In this document: positions 10,239-21,274 of the stretch, in pieces
Layout of the letters: each line of letters opens with the position of its first letter
Numbering within the stretch: the first letter of the stretch is position 1
Assembly: GCF_019145475.1 (NCBI RefSeq)
Contig: NZ_JAHTKI010000001.1
Coordinates: 558,001-622,000, forward strand
Direction of reading: 5' to 3'
DNA length: 64,000 nt
Source: Pseudomonas botevensis
GTDB taxonomy: Bacteria > Pseudomonadota > Gammaproteobacteria > Pseudomonadales > Pseudomonadaceae
Position numbers and translations under genes: made by a program
The notes under the pieces: generated by a model
Told to the model about the DNA's origin: nothing
What the model saw: only the letters and a program-made list of their open reading frames with translations
Databases searched by the model: none

Positions 10239-10275
10239 AAAAACGCCCCCGGTCTTGTGGCCGGGGGCGTTTTTT
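10239..10275 (+). terminator. Rho-independent terminator after yceI
   Basis: A 13-bp stem AAAACGCCCCCGG / CCGGGGGCGTTTT (10240-10252 and 10261-10273) is followed by a T-run, 17 nt after the yceI stop. Confidence 0.95.
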
Positions 10276-10333
10276 ATTGCCTGACATATTTCGCCAGCGT
10301 CGCCGGGTTCCCGTGGCGGAAGGTGTCGCCCAT

Positions 10334-10360
10334 AAAAAATGCCCCGTCAGGGGCATTTTT
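10334..10360 (-). terminator. Rho-independent terminator after rhlE
   Basis: Stem ATGCCCC / GGGGCAT (10339-10345 and 10350-10356) is flanked by A and T tracts, so it can work on both strands. It is 17 nt beyond the rhlE stop and probably ends rhlE transcription. Confidence 0.9.
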
Positions 10361-10376
10361 CAGTGCAGGGAAAAAC

Positions 10377-12284
10377 TCAGCGATTGCGGGTCAGCAAGGC
10401 CGGTTTTTCGCCGCGCGGACGGCTTGGCAGTTGATCGAGTTGCTCTGGCGTCGGGAAGCGGTCGGCTTTCGATTCCTTGTGCATGATCTTCGGCCCGCTG
10501 CTGCGCGGGTTCTGCACGGCTGGTTCGGCGCGCTGCTGATCGTCACGGGCCGGGCGGCGGTTGCGCGAGGACTCGTCGCGACGACCCTGGCCGTCACGCG
10601 GTGCGCCGTTGCGCGGACCGTTGCGTTTGCCCTGCGGTGTGCCGGTGCCGGTGCCGCTGCTCGAGCCGCCGCCATTGCTGCGTGGGCCGTTCTGGCGACC
10701 TTGCGACTGACCGTTGCGCGGTGCGCCCGAGCCTGCGCCCTGACCCTGGCCACCGCCAGGACGACGACCACGCCCGCCGGCCGGAGCCTGCTTCGGCACG
10801 TAGTCGACGCGGTTACCGAAGTTATCGATATCGTCGTCGAGGAATTCATCCGGCGCCCGATCGGCAGCGGCGCGTGGCGGCTGACTTGGCTGGCGCTGCT
10901 CGCGGGCCGGGGTGCCTTCGCGTGGCTTCTGCTGACGGGCAGGACGCTCGCCGCGTTCACCCCGTTCGCTACGCTCACCGCGCTCGCCGGCCGGTTTTTC
11001 CTTGCCCTTGTCCTTGCCTTTGTCTTTACGACCGCCGCCACCGCCATTCGGGCCGTCGCCGCGCGGGCCACGGGCATTGCGCGGGTTGCGCATGTCCGGA
11101 CGTTCACGGGCTTCCGGTTTCTCGGCTTCGATGGTGCTGGCGTCGAAGCCCATCAGGTCGCCGTCGGCGATTTTCTGCTTGGTCATGCGTTCGATGCTTT
11201 TCAGCAGTTTTTCTTCGTCCGGCGCGACCAGCGAGATCGCCTCGCCCGAACGACCGGCACGACCGGTACGACCGATGCGGTGTACGTAGTCTTCATCGAC
11301 GTTCGGCAGTTCGAAGTTGACCACGTGTGGCAACTGGTCGATGTCCAGGCCACGGGCGGCGATGTCGGTGGCGACCAGAATGCGCACTTCGTTGGCCTTG
11401 AAGTCGGCCAGGGCCTTGGTCCGCGCGTTCTGGCTCTTGTTACCGTGGATCGCCACGGCCGGCAGGCCATGTTTGTCCAGGTATTCGGCCAGACGGTTGG
11501 CGCCGTGCTTGGTACGGGTGAACACCAGTACCTGTTCCCACGCGCCAGCGGTGATCAGGTGCGCCAGCAGCGCACGCTTGTGGCTGGCCGGCAGACGGAA
11601 GACGCGTTGCTCGATGCGCTCGACCGTGGTGTTCGGCGGCGTCACTTCGATGCGTTCCGGGTTGTGCAGCAGCTTGCCGGCGAGGTCGGTGATGTCTTTG
11701 GAGAACGTCGCCGAGAACAGCAGGTTCTGGCGCTTGGCCGGCAGACGCGCGAGGACTTTCTTCACGTCATGGACGAAGCCCATGTCGAGCATGCGGTCGG
11801 CTTCGTCGAGCACGAGGATTTCGACGTGGGACAGATCGATGCTGCCTTGTCCGGCAAGGTCGAGCAGACGGCCGGGGCACGCCACCAGCACATCGACGCC
11901 ACGGGCCATGGCCTGGACCTGCGGGTTCATGCCGACGCCACCGAAGATGCAGGCGCTGACGAATTTCAGGTCACGGGCGTAGATCTTGAAGCTGTCGTGA
12001 ACCTGGGCCGCGAGTTCGCGGGTCGGGGTCAGGACCAGTACGCGGGGTTGGCGCGGGCCGTGACGCTGGGATTTGTCCGGGTGACCGTTGGGGAACAACC
12101 GCTCCAGGATCGGGAGGGCGAAACCGCCGGTTTTACCAGTACCTGTCTGTGCCGCGACCATCAGGTCGCGACCTTGCAACACGGCGGGGATGGCCCGCTG
12201 TTGCACCGGAGTAGGCTCGGTATAGCCCGCGTCTTCGATAGCGCGGACCAAAGCCTCGGAGAGACCGAGGGAAGCAAAGGACAT
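10377..12284 (-). CDS. rhlE: DEAD-box RNA helicase RhlE
   Basis: A 635-residue ATP-dependent RNA helicase. Motifs in order: [12 protein letters not shown] (Q motif, about 22-33), AQTGTGKT (Walker A, 45-52), PTRELA, DEAD (160-163), FSAT, then RecA-like domain 2 with [19 protein letters not shown] and [10 protein letters not shown]. From about residue 390 the protein becomes a long basic, Gly/Arg/Pro/Asn-rich tail, the likely RNA-binding and localisation part; such tails vary in length between strains. The ATG at 12284 gives the family start [16 protein letters not shown]. The role is probably ribosome assembly or RNA turnover, especially in the cold; this is family knowledge. Confidence 0.93.
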   Translation of the reverse strand: MSFASLGLSEALVRAIEDAGYTEPTPVQQRAIPAVLQGRDLMVAAQTGTGKTGGFALPILERLFPNGHPDKSQRHGPRQPRVLVLTPTRELAAQVHDSFKIYARDLKFVSACIFGGVGMNPQVQAMARGVDVLVACPGRLLDLAGQGSIDLSHVEILVLDEADRMLDMGFVHDVKKVLARLPAKRQNLLFSATFSKDITDLAGKLLHNPERIEVTPPNTTVERIEQRVFRLPASHKRALLAHLITAGAWEQVLVFTRTKHGANRLAEYLDKHGLPAVAIHGNKSQNARTKALADFKANEVRILVATDIAARGLDIDQLPHVVNFELPNVDEDYVHRIGRTGRAGRSGEAISLVAPDEEKLLKSIERMTKQKIADGDLMGFDASTIEAEKPEARERPDMRNPRNARGPRGDGPNGGGGGRKDKGKDKGKEKPAGERGERSERGERGERPARQQKPREGTPAREQRQPSQPPRAAADRAPDEFLDDDIDNFGNRVDYVPKQAPAGGRGRRPGGGQGQGAGSGAPRNGQSQGRQNGPRSNGGGSSSGTGTGTPQGKRNGPRNGAPRDGQGRRDESSRNRRPARDDQQRAEPAVQNPRSSGPKIMHKESKADRFPTPEQLDQLPSRPRGEKPALLTRNR

Positions 12285-12505
12285 GAGTAATCCTGTTTTA
12301 GTTAGGGCTTGGCCCAATGGGAGTCTTGCCTGGCGCGAATGGCGTTTAAGAGGACGCAATCCCGTCCGGTCCTGCTACGGTCCCGAAGGCACGTCTGGAG
12401 CGCTCGCGCGGGCTGAAAAGCTGCGCTGTAGCGGGTCGAGAGGCCTGTTACGGTTCCGCGCGTCCGGGCGTGAGCCTGGCGGGAGGCCGGAGTATAACAG
12501 AGCAA

Positions 12506-13318
12506 TCACTGTGCGCCGCGTTCCTGCTGCTCAACGGTTTTGCCGCTGGCGGTGGCGGTGCCCGGCGGAACGCCCAGGGAAGGGTCTGCGCCATAGCGGG
12601 CGCTCAGTTCGGCATAGGCCGGTTCACGCTTGAAACGCTTGAGTTCGGCACCGAAACGCTGCACCAGCAAATCCATTCCTGCATTGCGTCGCACCGCGAG
12701 AAACTGGCTCTGGCGGCTGATGACCGTGGGGTTTTCAGTGATTTTGTCGCGGATGTCCAGCTCATCGAGCAAATGCTGGCCGACCCGGCGGTCGGTAATC
12801 AGCAGGTCGATGCGTCCGCGCACCAGTTTGCCGAAATTGGCCTCGTGGGTCGGCGCGGGCTCGCGGGTAAAGAGCGGAGATTCGCGGAAGTCCGGGCTGT
12901 ACAGATAACCCGGCGAGGTGCCGATGGTCAGGCCCTTGAGCTCATCGAGGGAGCGAAATGGATGGGGACGTTCGTTGGCGTAGAACAGCACGAACTCCAC
13001 GTCCGACAGCGGTTCGCTGGGGTAGAGCAGGGTGGCGTCGCGTTCGTCGCTGTGGAAGATGTCGAGCGCGCCGTCGGCCTGGCCGGTTTCGAGCATCGAC
13101 AGGCAGCGCTTCCACGGCAGGAACTGCCACTCGACTTCGATTCCCAGGCGCTTGAACACAATGGCGGTGGTTTCGTAGTCCAGACCGAGGTTTTTGCCGT
13201 TCTCCTCATACACGTAAGGTGCCCACGGCTCGGTGACAATACGCAACTTCTCGCCCCGGGCTGCAAAGCTCAGGCAAGCAAAAACCAGCACGGCGAATAA
13301 TTGCGTGATCAAAGGCAT
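12506..13318 (-). CDS. Periplasmic amino-acid-type solute-binding protein (orphan)
   Basis: A 270-residue family 3 (PBPb) solute-binding protein. It has a signal peptide ending near SFAARG, then EKLRIVTEPWAPYVYEENGKN and GLDYETTAIVFKRLG, the usual first lobe. GQADGALDIFHSDERDA and GLTIGTSPGYLYSP follow, then a C-terminal lobe and a short Pro/Thr tail. No permease or ATPase gene adjoins it, so it may feed a distant ABC transporter or act as a sensor domain. Ligand unknown. A similarly solitary family member lies at 42884-43621. Confidence 0.85.
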   Translation of the reverse strand: MPLITQLFAVLVFACLSFAARGEKLRIVTEPWAPYVYEENGKNLGLDYETTAIVFKRLGIEVEWQFLPWKRCLSMLETGQADGALDIFHSDERDATLLYPSEPLSDVEFVLFYANERPHPFRSLDELKGLTIGTSPGYLYSPDFRESPLFTREPAPTHEANFGKLVRGRIDLLITDRRVGQHLLDELDIRDKITENPTVISRQSQFLAVRRNAGMDLLVQRFGAELKRFKREPAYAELSARYGADPSLGVPPGTATASGKTVEQQERGAQ

Positions 13319-13393
13319 GGCTTGAGATTACGACGAGAAACCGGAAAGAGCCAGAAAGTGCCTGCACAAGCTCTAATTCGGGGATTTAAAAGC

Positions 13394-13428
13394 AAAAGAT
13401 CGCCGCCTGCGGCAGGCGGCGATCTTTT
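13394..13428 (-). terminator. Perfect 17-bp hairpin downstream of metF
   Basis: AAAAGATCGCCGCCTGC (13394-13410) and its exact complement (13412-13428) flank a single base. The A/T ends give a U-tract on either strand. It lies about 40 nt past the metF stop and is the likely end of the ahcY-metF transcript. Confidence 0.85.
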
Positions 13429-13468
13429 GATCTTGCGTGAATCTGTCAGCGTTCAGCGTGTGGCTGTT

Positions 13469-14314
13469 TCAACGCGGCAGCTTCAGGTTATTCCAGATCG
13501 CCAGGCTGGGTTCTGCCTGGTTCATGGAATAGAAGTGCAGCCCTGGCGCGCCGCCCTGCAACAGACGCTCGCACATGTCGGTGACGACCTGCTCGCCGAA
13601 GCGCTGAATGCTTTGGGTGTCGTCGCCGTAGGCTTCCAGCTGCTTGCGGATCCAGCGCGGGATTTCCGCACCGCAGGCATCGGAGAAGCGCGCGAGTTTG
13701 CTGTAGTTGGTGATCGGCATGATCCCCGGCACGACTGGAATGTCCACGCCCGCGGCCTGCAAACGGTCGACGAAGTAGAAATAGCTGTCGGCGTTGAAGA
13801 AGTACTGGGTGATCGCGCTGTCGGCGCCGGCCTTGGCCTTGCGTACGAAGTTGGCGATATCGTCTTCGAAGTTGCGCGCTTGCGGATGCATTTCCGGGTA
13901 AGCGGCGACTTCAATGTGGAAATGCCCGCCGGTTTCTTCACGAATGAATTCAACCAGCTCATTGGCGTGACGCAGCTCACCGCTGGTCATGCCCATGCCG
14001 GATGGCAGGTCGCCACGCAGGGCAACGATGCGCTTGATGCCGGCGGCCTTGTATTCGCTCAGCAGGCCGCGCAGGTCGTCCTTGCTGTCGCCGACGCACG
14101 ACAGGTGCGGCGCGGCGGGGATTTTCACTTCGTTTTCCAGCTGCAGCACGGTGTTGAGGGTGCGATCACGGGTCGAACCACCAGCGCCATAGGTGCAGGA
14201 AAAGAAGTCGGGATTGTAAGTAGCCAACTGACGGGCAGTGGCGAGCAGTTTTTCTTGCCCAGCATCGGTCTTGGTCGGGAAGAACTCGAAGCTGTAGCGA
14301 CGTTCTTGGGACAT
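13469..14314 (-). CDS. metF: Methylenetetrahydrofolate reductase
   Basis: MetF (281 aa) reduces 5,10-methylene-THF to 5-methyl-THF, supplying the methyl group for methionine. Family motifs are seen: YSFEFFPTKTD at the N-terminus with the catalytic Glu, CTYGAGGSTRDRT, RGDLPSGMG, DSAITQYFFN and VPGIMPITNYS. Two in-frame ATGs occur six bases apart (14320 and 14314); AAGGG sits seven bases before the second, which is chosen. It follows ahcY on the same strand across a 160-nt gap filled by a REPIN, and is expected to share the riboswitch-controlled transcript. Confidence 0.95.
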   Translation of the reverse strand: MSQERRYSFEFFPTKTDAGQEKLLATARQLATYNPDFFSCTYGAGGSTRDRTLNTVLQLENEVKIPAAPHLSCVGDSKDDLRGLLSEYKAAGIKRIVALRGDLPSGMGMTSGELRHANELVEFIREETGGHFHIEVAAYPEMHPQARNFEDDIANFVRKAKAGADSAITQYFFNADSYFYFVDRLQAAGVDIPVVPGIMPITNYSKLARFSDACGAEIPRWIRKQLEAYGDDTQSIQRFGEQVVTDMCERLLQGGAPGLHFYSMNQAEPSLAIWNNLKLPR

Positions 14315-14361
14315 GGTCATACCCTTGGAAACTCGTAAGCCGGGAGCGCAGGCATAACCCA

Positions 14362-14451
14362 TGTGGGAGCGGGCTTGCCCGCGAAGGCGTCAGCACATCC
14401 GGCATCGATGTCGTCTGACACACCGCTTTCGCGGGCAAGCCCGCCCCCACA
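14362..14451. repeat. REPIN between ahcY and metF
   Basis: REP arms at 14362-14385 and 14428-14451 are inverted, with one mismatch in 24 bases. The 42-nt spacer is unrelated to that of other copies. It lies inside the presumed ahcY-metF operon, so it would be transcribed and folded. Confidence 0.88.
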
Positions 14452-14474
14452 GGGAGAGCGGGCGGCCGCGTCGA

Positions 14475-16044
<1,570 letters not shown>

Positions 16045-16056
16045 GAAACGCCGGCG

Positions 16057-16084
16057 ATTATAGCCGTCTAGACTGATCTTCCAA
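16057..16084 (-). promoter_or_regulatory. Sigma-70 type promoter for ahcY-metF
   Basis: Minus strand TTGGAA (16084-16079) and a perfect TATAAT (16062-16057) are separated by 16 bp. Transcription would start near 16050, giving a leader of about 165 nt that contains the riboswitch. Confidence 0.75.
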
Positions 16085-16203
16085 AGGGTTTCTGTCGGCC
16101 AGATGAAGATTGCCAATGATGGCCATAGCGGATGGCTCATGGAGCGTGACCGCTGGGTCTGACATGATGGCGACCATCATTGGGCAAGACGTCAGGAGCG
16201 AGC

Positions 16204-16608
16204 ATGAATTTCCACACCCGCAAATGGGTAAAACCCGAAGATCTCAACCCCAACGGCACCCTGTTCGGCGGCAGTCTGCTGCGCTGGATCGACGAAGAGG
16301 CGGCGATCTACGCCATTGTCCAGTTGGGCAATCAGCGCGTGGTGACCAAGTACATCTCCGAAATCAACTTCGTCAGCGCCTCGCGCCAGGGCGACATCAT
16401 CGAACTGGGCATCACCGCCACCGAGTTCGGCCGCACCTCGATCACCCTGACTTGCGAAGTGCGCAACAAGATCACCCGCAAGAGCATCCTGACCGTCGAG
16501 AAAATGGTTTTCGTCAACCTTGGCGAAGATGGCTTGCCGGCGCCGCACGGGCGGACCGAGATCAAGTACGTCAAGGATCAGTTCAAGGATGAGGAAGTCG
16601 ACCAGTAA
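16204..16608 (+). CDS. Acyl-CoA thioesterase, hotdog fold (YciA-like)
   Basis: A 134-residue hotdog-fold thioesterase that hydrolyses acyl-CoA esters. The family segment NPNGTLFGGSLLRWIDEEAA (about residues 14-33) contains the catalytic-region acidic residues, followed by TKYISEINFVSASRQGDIIE and the beta strands of the hotdog sheet. The ATG at 16204 has AGGAG seven bases upstream; the longer frame from 16180 has no such signal. It is transcribed divergently from ahcY. Substrate chain length is not predictable here. Confidence 0.9.
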   Translation: MNFHTRKWVKPEDLNPNGTLFGGSLLRWIDEEAAIYAIVQLGNQRVVTKYISEINFVSASRQGDIIELGITATEFGRTSITLTCEVRNKITRKSILTVEKMVFVNLGEDGLPAPHGRTEIKYVKDQFKDEEVDQ

Positions 16609-16623
16609 AATCGCGGCGCGCCA

Positions 16624-16688
16624 TTCGCGAGCAAGCCTGCTCCCACAAGGATCGCTTGATCCGCTGTGAGCGCGGGCTTGTCCGCGAA
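16624..16688. repeat. Degenerate REPIN
   Basis: Inverted REP arms at 16624-16647 (TTCGCGAGCAAGCCTGCTCC...) and 16665-16688 are imperfect copies of the window's REP core, with a 17-nt spacer between thioesterase and FNT genes. Confidence 0.8.
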
Positions 16689-16782
16689 GGCGATTTCAGC
16701 AGGCGCAGAGATTCTCGTGGCCAATGAACAGTCGCGAACCGCGCGTGTCGTAGCTAAATGACACCCCCACGGTTCGCACGCC

Positions 16783-17673
16783 ATGACCACTCCGACCTCC
16801 GGCAAGACCCCCGACCTCTCCGCCAAGGAACAGCACGAAGTCGAGAAAAACCAGCCGCCCCGCGCGGCGGTTCTGCATGAAATCATCCGCACCCAGGGCG
16901 ACCAGGAACTGGAGCGCAGCATCGCCGCCTTATGGTGGTCGGCGCTGGCGGCGGGGCTGACCATGGGCCTGTCGCTGATGGGCATGGGCCTGCTCAACTC
17001 GCGCCTGCCCGACGGCGAGGGGTTCAAGGTGATCGCCAGTTTCGGCTATTGCGCCGGTTTTCTCGCGGTGATCCTCGCCCGTCAGCAACTGTTCACCGAA
17101 AACACCCTGACCGCCGTGCTGCCGGTGATGACCAAGCCGACACTCGGCAATTTCGGCCGACTGCTGCGGCTGTGGACGGTGGTGCTGTTCGGCAACCTGT
17201 GCGGCACGCTGCTGGTGGCGTTCGTAATGCTGGAGTTGCCGATCTTCGACAGCAAGACCGACGTCGCCTTCCTCGAAATCGGTCGCAAGGTCATGGAACA
17301 CAGCGCCAGTCAGATGTTCGCCAAAGGCATCGTTTCCGGCTGGATGATCGCCACCATGGTCTGGATGATTCCGTCCATGGAGAGCGCGAAGATGTGGATC
17401 ATCATCCTCATCACCTACTTCATGGCCCTCGGCGATTTCACCCACATTGTCGTGGGCTCGGCGGAGGTGTCGTATCTGGTGTTTGCCGGCGAGCTGCCGT
17501 GGAGTGATTTCTGGGCGGTGTTTGCCGGGCCGACGCTGGCGGGGAACATCATCGGCGGCAGTTTTATCTTTGCCCTGATCAGCCATGCGCAGATTCGCAG
17601 CGAAAGCGGCGCGCCGAAGGAAGGTGCGGATCGGGCCGGGAAAAATCCCGATCCGCAGTCGATCAAAAAATGA
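16783..17673 (+). CDS. Formate/nitrite transporter family protein (YfdC-like)
   Basis: A 296-residue membrane channel of the FNT superfamily, closest in layout to E. coli YfdC, with an unusually long hydrophilic N-terminus (about 45 residues) and a charged C-terminal tail. Six membrane segments are visible, including GMGLLNSRLPDG, ARQQLFTENTLTAVLPVM and LFGNLCGTLLVAF; the last two are characteristic FNT helices. The transported ion is not known for this subgroup. No clear Shine-Dalgarno precedes the ATG at 16783. The stop codon directly abuts the stop of the convergent antiporter gene, with no room for a terminator between them. Confidence 0.87.
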   Translation: MTTPTSGKTPDLSAKEQHEVEKNQPPRAAVLHEIIRTQGDQELERSIAALWWSALAAGLTMGLSLMGMGLLNSRLPDGEGFKVIASFGYCAGFLAVILARQQLFTENTLTAVLPVMTKPTLGNFGRLLRLWTVVLFGNLCGTLLVAFVMLELPIFDSKTDVAFLEIGRKVMEHSASQMFAKGIVSGWMIATMVWMIPSMESAKMWIIILITYFMALGDFTHIVVGSAEVSYLVFAGELPWSDFWAVFAGPTLAGNIIGGSFIFALISHAQIRSESGAPKEGADRAGKNPDPQSIKK

Positions 17674-18939
17674 TCAGTGATGCGCCGGCTCGGCCACGGT
17701 CGCCGGCTCGTTGCGCGTTGCGTGCTTGACCAGTTTGCCAATGGTCAGGCCCTGCAACAGGATCGACGACAACACCACGATGTAGGTGATGCTCAGCAAC
17801 AGATCGCGCTCCGGCCCCAGCGGCAGGGCCAGGGCCAGCGCCACTGAAACACCACCACGCAACCCGCCCCAGGTGAGGATGCGAATGGTGCCGCTCGGCA
17901 CCGTGCGCCAGCGCCGCAGCAGGACGATGGCCGGGGCTACGGTGAGCAGGCGCGAGAGCAGGATCGCCAGGGCCAGCAGACTCGCCGCCGCCACATGCAG
18001 CCAGTTGAACGGCAGCAGCAACAGCTCCATGCCGATCAGCGCGAACAGCAGGGCGTTGAGCATGTCGTCGAGTAATTCCCAGAAGCCGTCGAGGTATTTG
18101 CGGGTCATGTCGTTCATCGCCAGGTTGCGGCCCAGGTTGCCGATGATCAGCCCGGCCACCACCATCGCGATCGGCGCCGAAACGTGCAGCTCGGTGGCCA
18201 TCGCCGAGCCGCCGATCACCAGCGCCAGGGTCAGCATCACTTCGATCTGGTGCTGCTCGATGCTCTTGATCATCAGGTACACCAGATAACCGATCAGCCC
18301 GCCGAACAGCACGCCGCCAATGGCTTCGTGGGCGAACAGCATGGCCGTGGCGCCGAGCGTCGGCGTCTCACCCAGCTGCGCGATGCCCAGCAGCACGGTG
18401 AACACCACCACGGCGGTGCCATCGTTGAACAGCGATTCGCCGACGATGGTGGTTTTCAGTGGCTTCGAGGCATTGGCGGTACGCAGCACACCCAGTACTG
18501 CGATCGGGTCGGTCGGCGAAATCAGCGCACCGAACAGCAGGCAGTAGAGGAAACTCACGTGCCAGCCGAACAGGGCAAAGATGTAGTAGGCGAGGCTGCC
18601 GATCACGGCGGTGGCGATCAACACGCCGAAGGTCGCCAACAGGCCGATGGGCCAGCGATAGCTGCGCAGGTCATTCAGATTGACGTGCAGGGCGCCGGCG
18701 AACAGCAGGAACGACAGCATCCAGTTCATCAGCAGATCACCGAAGTCGATCTGGCCGATCAGTTGCTGGACGCGTTCTTCCAGGCCGGGGTAACCCAGCA
18801 GGCTCAGGCCTTGCAGTGCCAGGGAGAACATCAGCGCGGTGACCATCACGCCGATGGTCGGGGGCAGGCCGATGAAGCGGAAGTTGACGAAGGTGAGGAG
18901 GGTGGTGAGGCAGATGAAAGCGGCGACAAGCTCAAGCAT
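17674..18939 (-). CDS. Cation:proton antiporter, CPA1 family
   Basis: A 421-residue antiporter with about 12 membrane helices, expected to exchange Na+ or K+ for H+ at the inner membrane. CPA1 signatures are clear: FGALISPTDPIAVLGVLR (unwound helix with the conserved Asp), VGESLFNDGTAVVVF, and GLRGGVSVALALALPLG near the end. There is no large cytoplasmic regulatory domain. It is convergent with the FNT gene and its stop codon touches that gene's stop. Confidence 0.92.
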   Translation of the reverse strand: MLELVAAFICLTTLLTFVNFRFIGLPPTIGVMVTALMFSLALQGLSLLGYPGLEERVQQLIGQIDFGDLLMNWMLSFLLFAGALHVNLNDLRSYRWPIGLLATFGVLIATAVIGSLAYYIFALFGWHVSFLYCLLFGALISPTDPIAVLGVLRTANASKPLKTTIVGESLFNDGTAVVVFTVLLGIAQLGETPTLGATAMLFAHEAIGGVLFGGLIGYLVYLMIKSIEQHQIEVMLTLALVIGGSAMATELHVSAPIAMVVAGLIIGNLGRNLAMNDMTRKYLDGFWELLDDMLNALLFALIGMELLLLPFNWLHVAAASLLALAILLSRLLTVAPAIVLLRRWRTVPSGTIRILTWGGLRGGVSVALALALPLGPERDLLLSITYIVVLSSILLQGLTIGKLVKHATRNEPATVAEPAHH

Positions 18940-19016
18940 CCGGGGTCCTTTGGATGAGGGATGGAAAGTGGGGTTTGATGGGGTGGGTGAGGGCGGCGCT
19001 CACAGGCACCCCGCAA

Positions 19017-20186
19017 TCAGCCAGACACATTGACCGCAGCCACGCTCCGACGTTGCAGATAAATAAAGAACAGCGCCGCCAACACGGTCAGCACGCCAAC
19101 CAGCGCCCCGGTCCATGGCAGGTTCGCCAGGTCGGTGCCGCTGGCGACCACCAGCCCGCCGAGCCACGCTCCGGTTGCGTTGCCCAGGTTGAAGGCGCTT
19201 TGGTTCAGGGTCGAGCCGAGGTTCGGCGCTTCGTGGGCCTGATCGATGATCAGCAGTTGCAGGATCGGGCACAGCGCGAAGGCGAAGATCCCCCACAGCA
19301 CCAGAGTGATCGCCGCCGGAACCACCGAGCGGCTGGTCTGGCTGAATGCCGCCAGAATCACCACCACCGCCAACGCCACGCCGACCAGCGACGGCAGCAG
19401 GCGGCTGTCCGCCAGGCGACCGCCGAGCATGCTGCCGCCGGTCAGGCCGACCCCGAACAACAGCAGCATCACGGTCACGCCGTGGGGGCTGACGCCGGTG
19501 ATGTCTTGCAGGATCGGTGCGATGTAAGTGAACACGCTGAACAGACTGGTGGATGCCAGCACGCTCATGCCCAGCGCCAGCAACACGTTGACCTTGCCCA
19601 GCACCTTGAATTCGCTGGCGAGGTTGGCCCTGTCCATCGGGATGTGCCGGGGCAGCCACAGCCATTGGGCGAGGGCTGCGATCACGCCGATCACCGACAC
19701 TGCCCAGAACGTCGAGCGCCAGCCGGCGTACTGACCGAGTGCGGTGCCCAGCGGTACGCCGAGGACGTTGGCCAGGGTCAGGCCGGTGAACATCATGGCG
19801 ATCGCCTGCGCCCGTTTGTTCGGTGCGACCAGACCGGCGGCGACCACCGAGCCAATCCCGAAAAACGCCCCGTGGCACAGCGCGGTGACCACTCGTGCGG
19901 CCATCAGCGTCGCGTAGTTCGGCGCCAGTGCGCAGAGCACATTGCCGAGGATGAACATCAGCGTCATTCCCAGCAGCGTGGCCTTGCGTGGCATGTTCGC
20001 GGTGCCGATCGCCAGGATCGGCGCACCGAACACCACACCCAGGGCGTAGCCAGTGATCAGCAGGCCGGCGTGGGGAATGCTCACGGCGAGGTCGCGGGCG
20101 ACATCGGGCAACAGGCCCATGATGACGAATTCAGTGGTGCCGATACCGAAGGCGGCAACGGCCAGTGCAAGCAAGGCGAGGGGCAT
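19017..20186 (-). CDS. MFS transporter, DHA1 drug/sugar efflux type
   Basis: A 389-residue major facilitator with 12 predicted helices. It starts with MPLALLALAVAAFGIGTTEF and has GLLPDVARDLAVSIPHAG, the typical DHA1 N-terminus shared by AraJ/YdhP-type exporters. The ATG at 20186 is preferred because upstream in-frame residues are hydrophilic and unlike the family, though an ATG at 20231 cannot be excluded. The gene is divergent from the EamA transporter with 218 nt between. Substrate unknown. Confidence 0.88.
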   Translation of the reverse strand: MPLALLALAVAAFGIGTTEFVIMGLLPDVARDLAVSIPHAGLLITGYALGVVFGAPILAIGTANMPRKATLLGMTLMFILGNVLCALAPNYATLMAARVVTALCHGAFFGIGSVVAAGLVAPNKRAQAIAMMFTGLTLANVLGVPLGTALGQYAGWRSTFWAVSVIGVIAALAQWLWLPRHIPMDRANLASEFKVLGKVNVLLALGMSVLASTSLFSVFTYIAPILQDITGVSPHGVTVMLLLFGVGLTGGSMLGGRLADSRLLPSLVGVALAVVVILAAFSQTSRSVVPAAITLVLWGIFAFALCPILQLLIIDQAHEAPNLGSTLNQSAFNLGNATGAWLGGLVVASGTDLANLPWTGALVGVLTVLAALFFIYLQRRSVAAVNVSG

Positions 20187-20404
20187 GCGCAAGGTCTCTG
20201 TCGTTTTGGTCTTGACGCTGTGATCAGGCATACGCAGGCCGACGACCGGTCTCGGACGAGAACGGGGCAGGCAGGAATTATTGGAATTAGTCTGTGCGCA
20301 ACTGAGTGCGGCGTGGTCGTTTGCAGTATAAACAGCTGCTGACACATCGCGAATCAATAATCTGACTAATTGGCTCGACTGCAGAACAAATAAGGAGTGC
20401 TGGG

Positions 20405-21238
20405 GTGCTGGCGACGGTTCTGGTGTTGGTGGCGGCGCTGCTGCACGCTGCATGGAATACCCTGATCAAATTCAGCGCCGAACGCTTGCTGGTCGTGGCC
20501 TGCATGGACACCGTGGCGCTGTTGTTCGTCGCCGTGGCATTGCCCTTCGTGAAGCTGCCGCCGCTGGATATCTGGCCGTGGATTCTCGCCTCGGCGGCGT
20601 TCGAGCTGCTCTATCGCTACCTGCTGATCCAGGCCTACCGGGTTGGCGACCTCGGGCTGGTCTATCCGTTGATGCGCGGATTGTCGCCTTTAGTGGTGCT
20701 GGCGCTGACCCTGATTTTCGCCGGAGAGGTGCTGAGCCCGCAGCAGATCTTCGGCATCCTGCTGATCCCGTTCGGCATGGTCTGCCTGCTCTGGCAGGGC
20801 GGTGGCGGAGCGCGGTTGCCGTGGTCGATGCTGCCGGTGGTGGCGCTGATCGGGCTGTGCATCGGCTGCTACACCTACATCGATGGTCAGGCGTTGCGGC
20901 GCTGGTCGCATCCGCTGGATTACCTGATGTGGGTCACGCTGCTCAGTGCCTGGCCGTTTCCGCTGCTGGCGTGGGTGGCGAAGCGCCCGGCGTTCATGCA
21001 GTTCTGGCGCGAGCAGTGGAAACTGGGGCTGGCGGTCGGGTTCTGCGTGTTGTTCAGCTACGCTCTGGTGCTGTGGGCGATGCAGTTGGGCTCGATTGCC
21101 GAAGCGGCGGCGTTGCGGGAAATCAGTGTGATTCTGGTGGTGCTGTTCGGCATGCGTTACCTGAAAGAACCTTTCGGCCGGCCACGGCTCTTAGCCTGTG
21201 GGCTGGTACTGATCGGCATGCTGGTGATGAAGTTCTGA
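20405..21238 (+). CDS. EamA-family (DMT) transporter
   Basis: A 277-residue drug/metabolite transporter with ten hydrophobic helices in two related halves. The first half contains LLHAAWNTLIKFSAERL and YLLIQAYRVGDLGLVYPLMR; the second contains LWAMQLGSIAEAAALREISV and ends LACGLVLIGMLVMKF. The GTG start at 20405 is set by AAGGAG seven bases upstream. A MAPEG-family gene follows 36 nt downstream and may be cotranscribed. Substrate unknown; small metabolite export is the usual role. Confidence 0.88.
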   Translation: MLATVLVLVAALLHAAWNTLIKFSAERLLVVACMDTVALLFVAVALPFVKLPPLDIWPWILASAAFELLYRYLLIQAYRVGDLGLVYPLMRGLSPLVVLALTLIFAGEVLSPQQIFGILLIPFGMVCLLWQGGGGARLPWSMLPVVALIGLCIGCYTYIDGQALRRWSHPLDYLMWVTLLSAWPFPLLAWVAKRPAFMQFWREQWKLGLAVGFCVLFSYALVLWAMQLGSIAEAAALREISVILVVLFGMRYLKEPFGRPRLLACGLVLIGMLVMKF

Positions 21239-21274
21239 CCGCCCTCATTCCAATGACTGAAAAGGGACTGTGTT

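Noticed and set aside
10257..12290. 677-residue plus-strand frame
   Set aside because: Antisense to rhlE and reads through two terminators.
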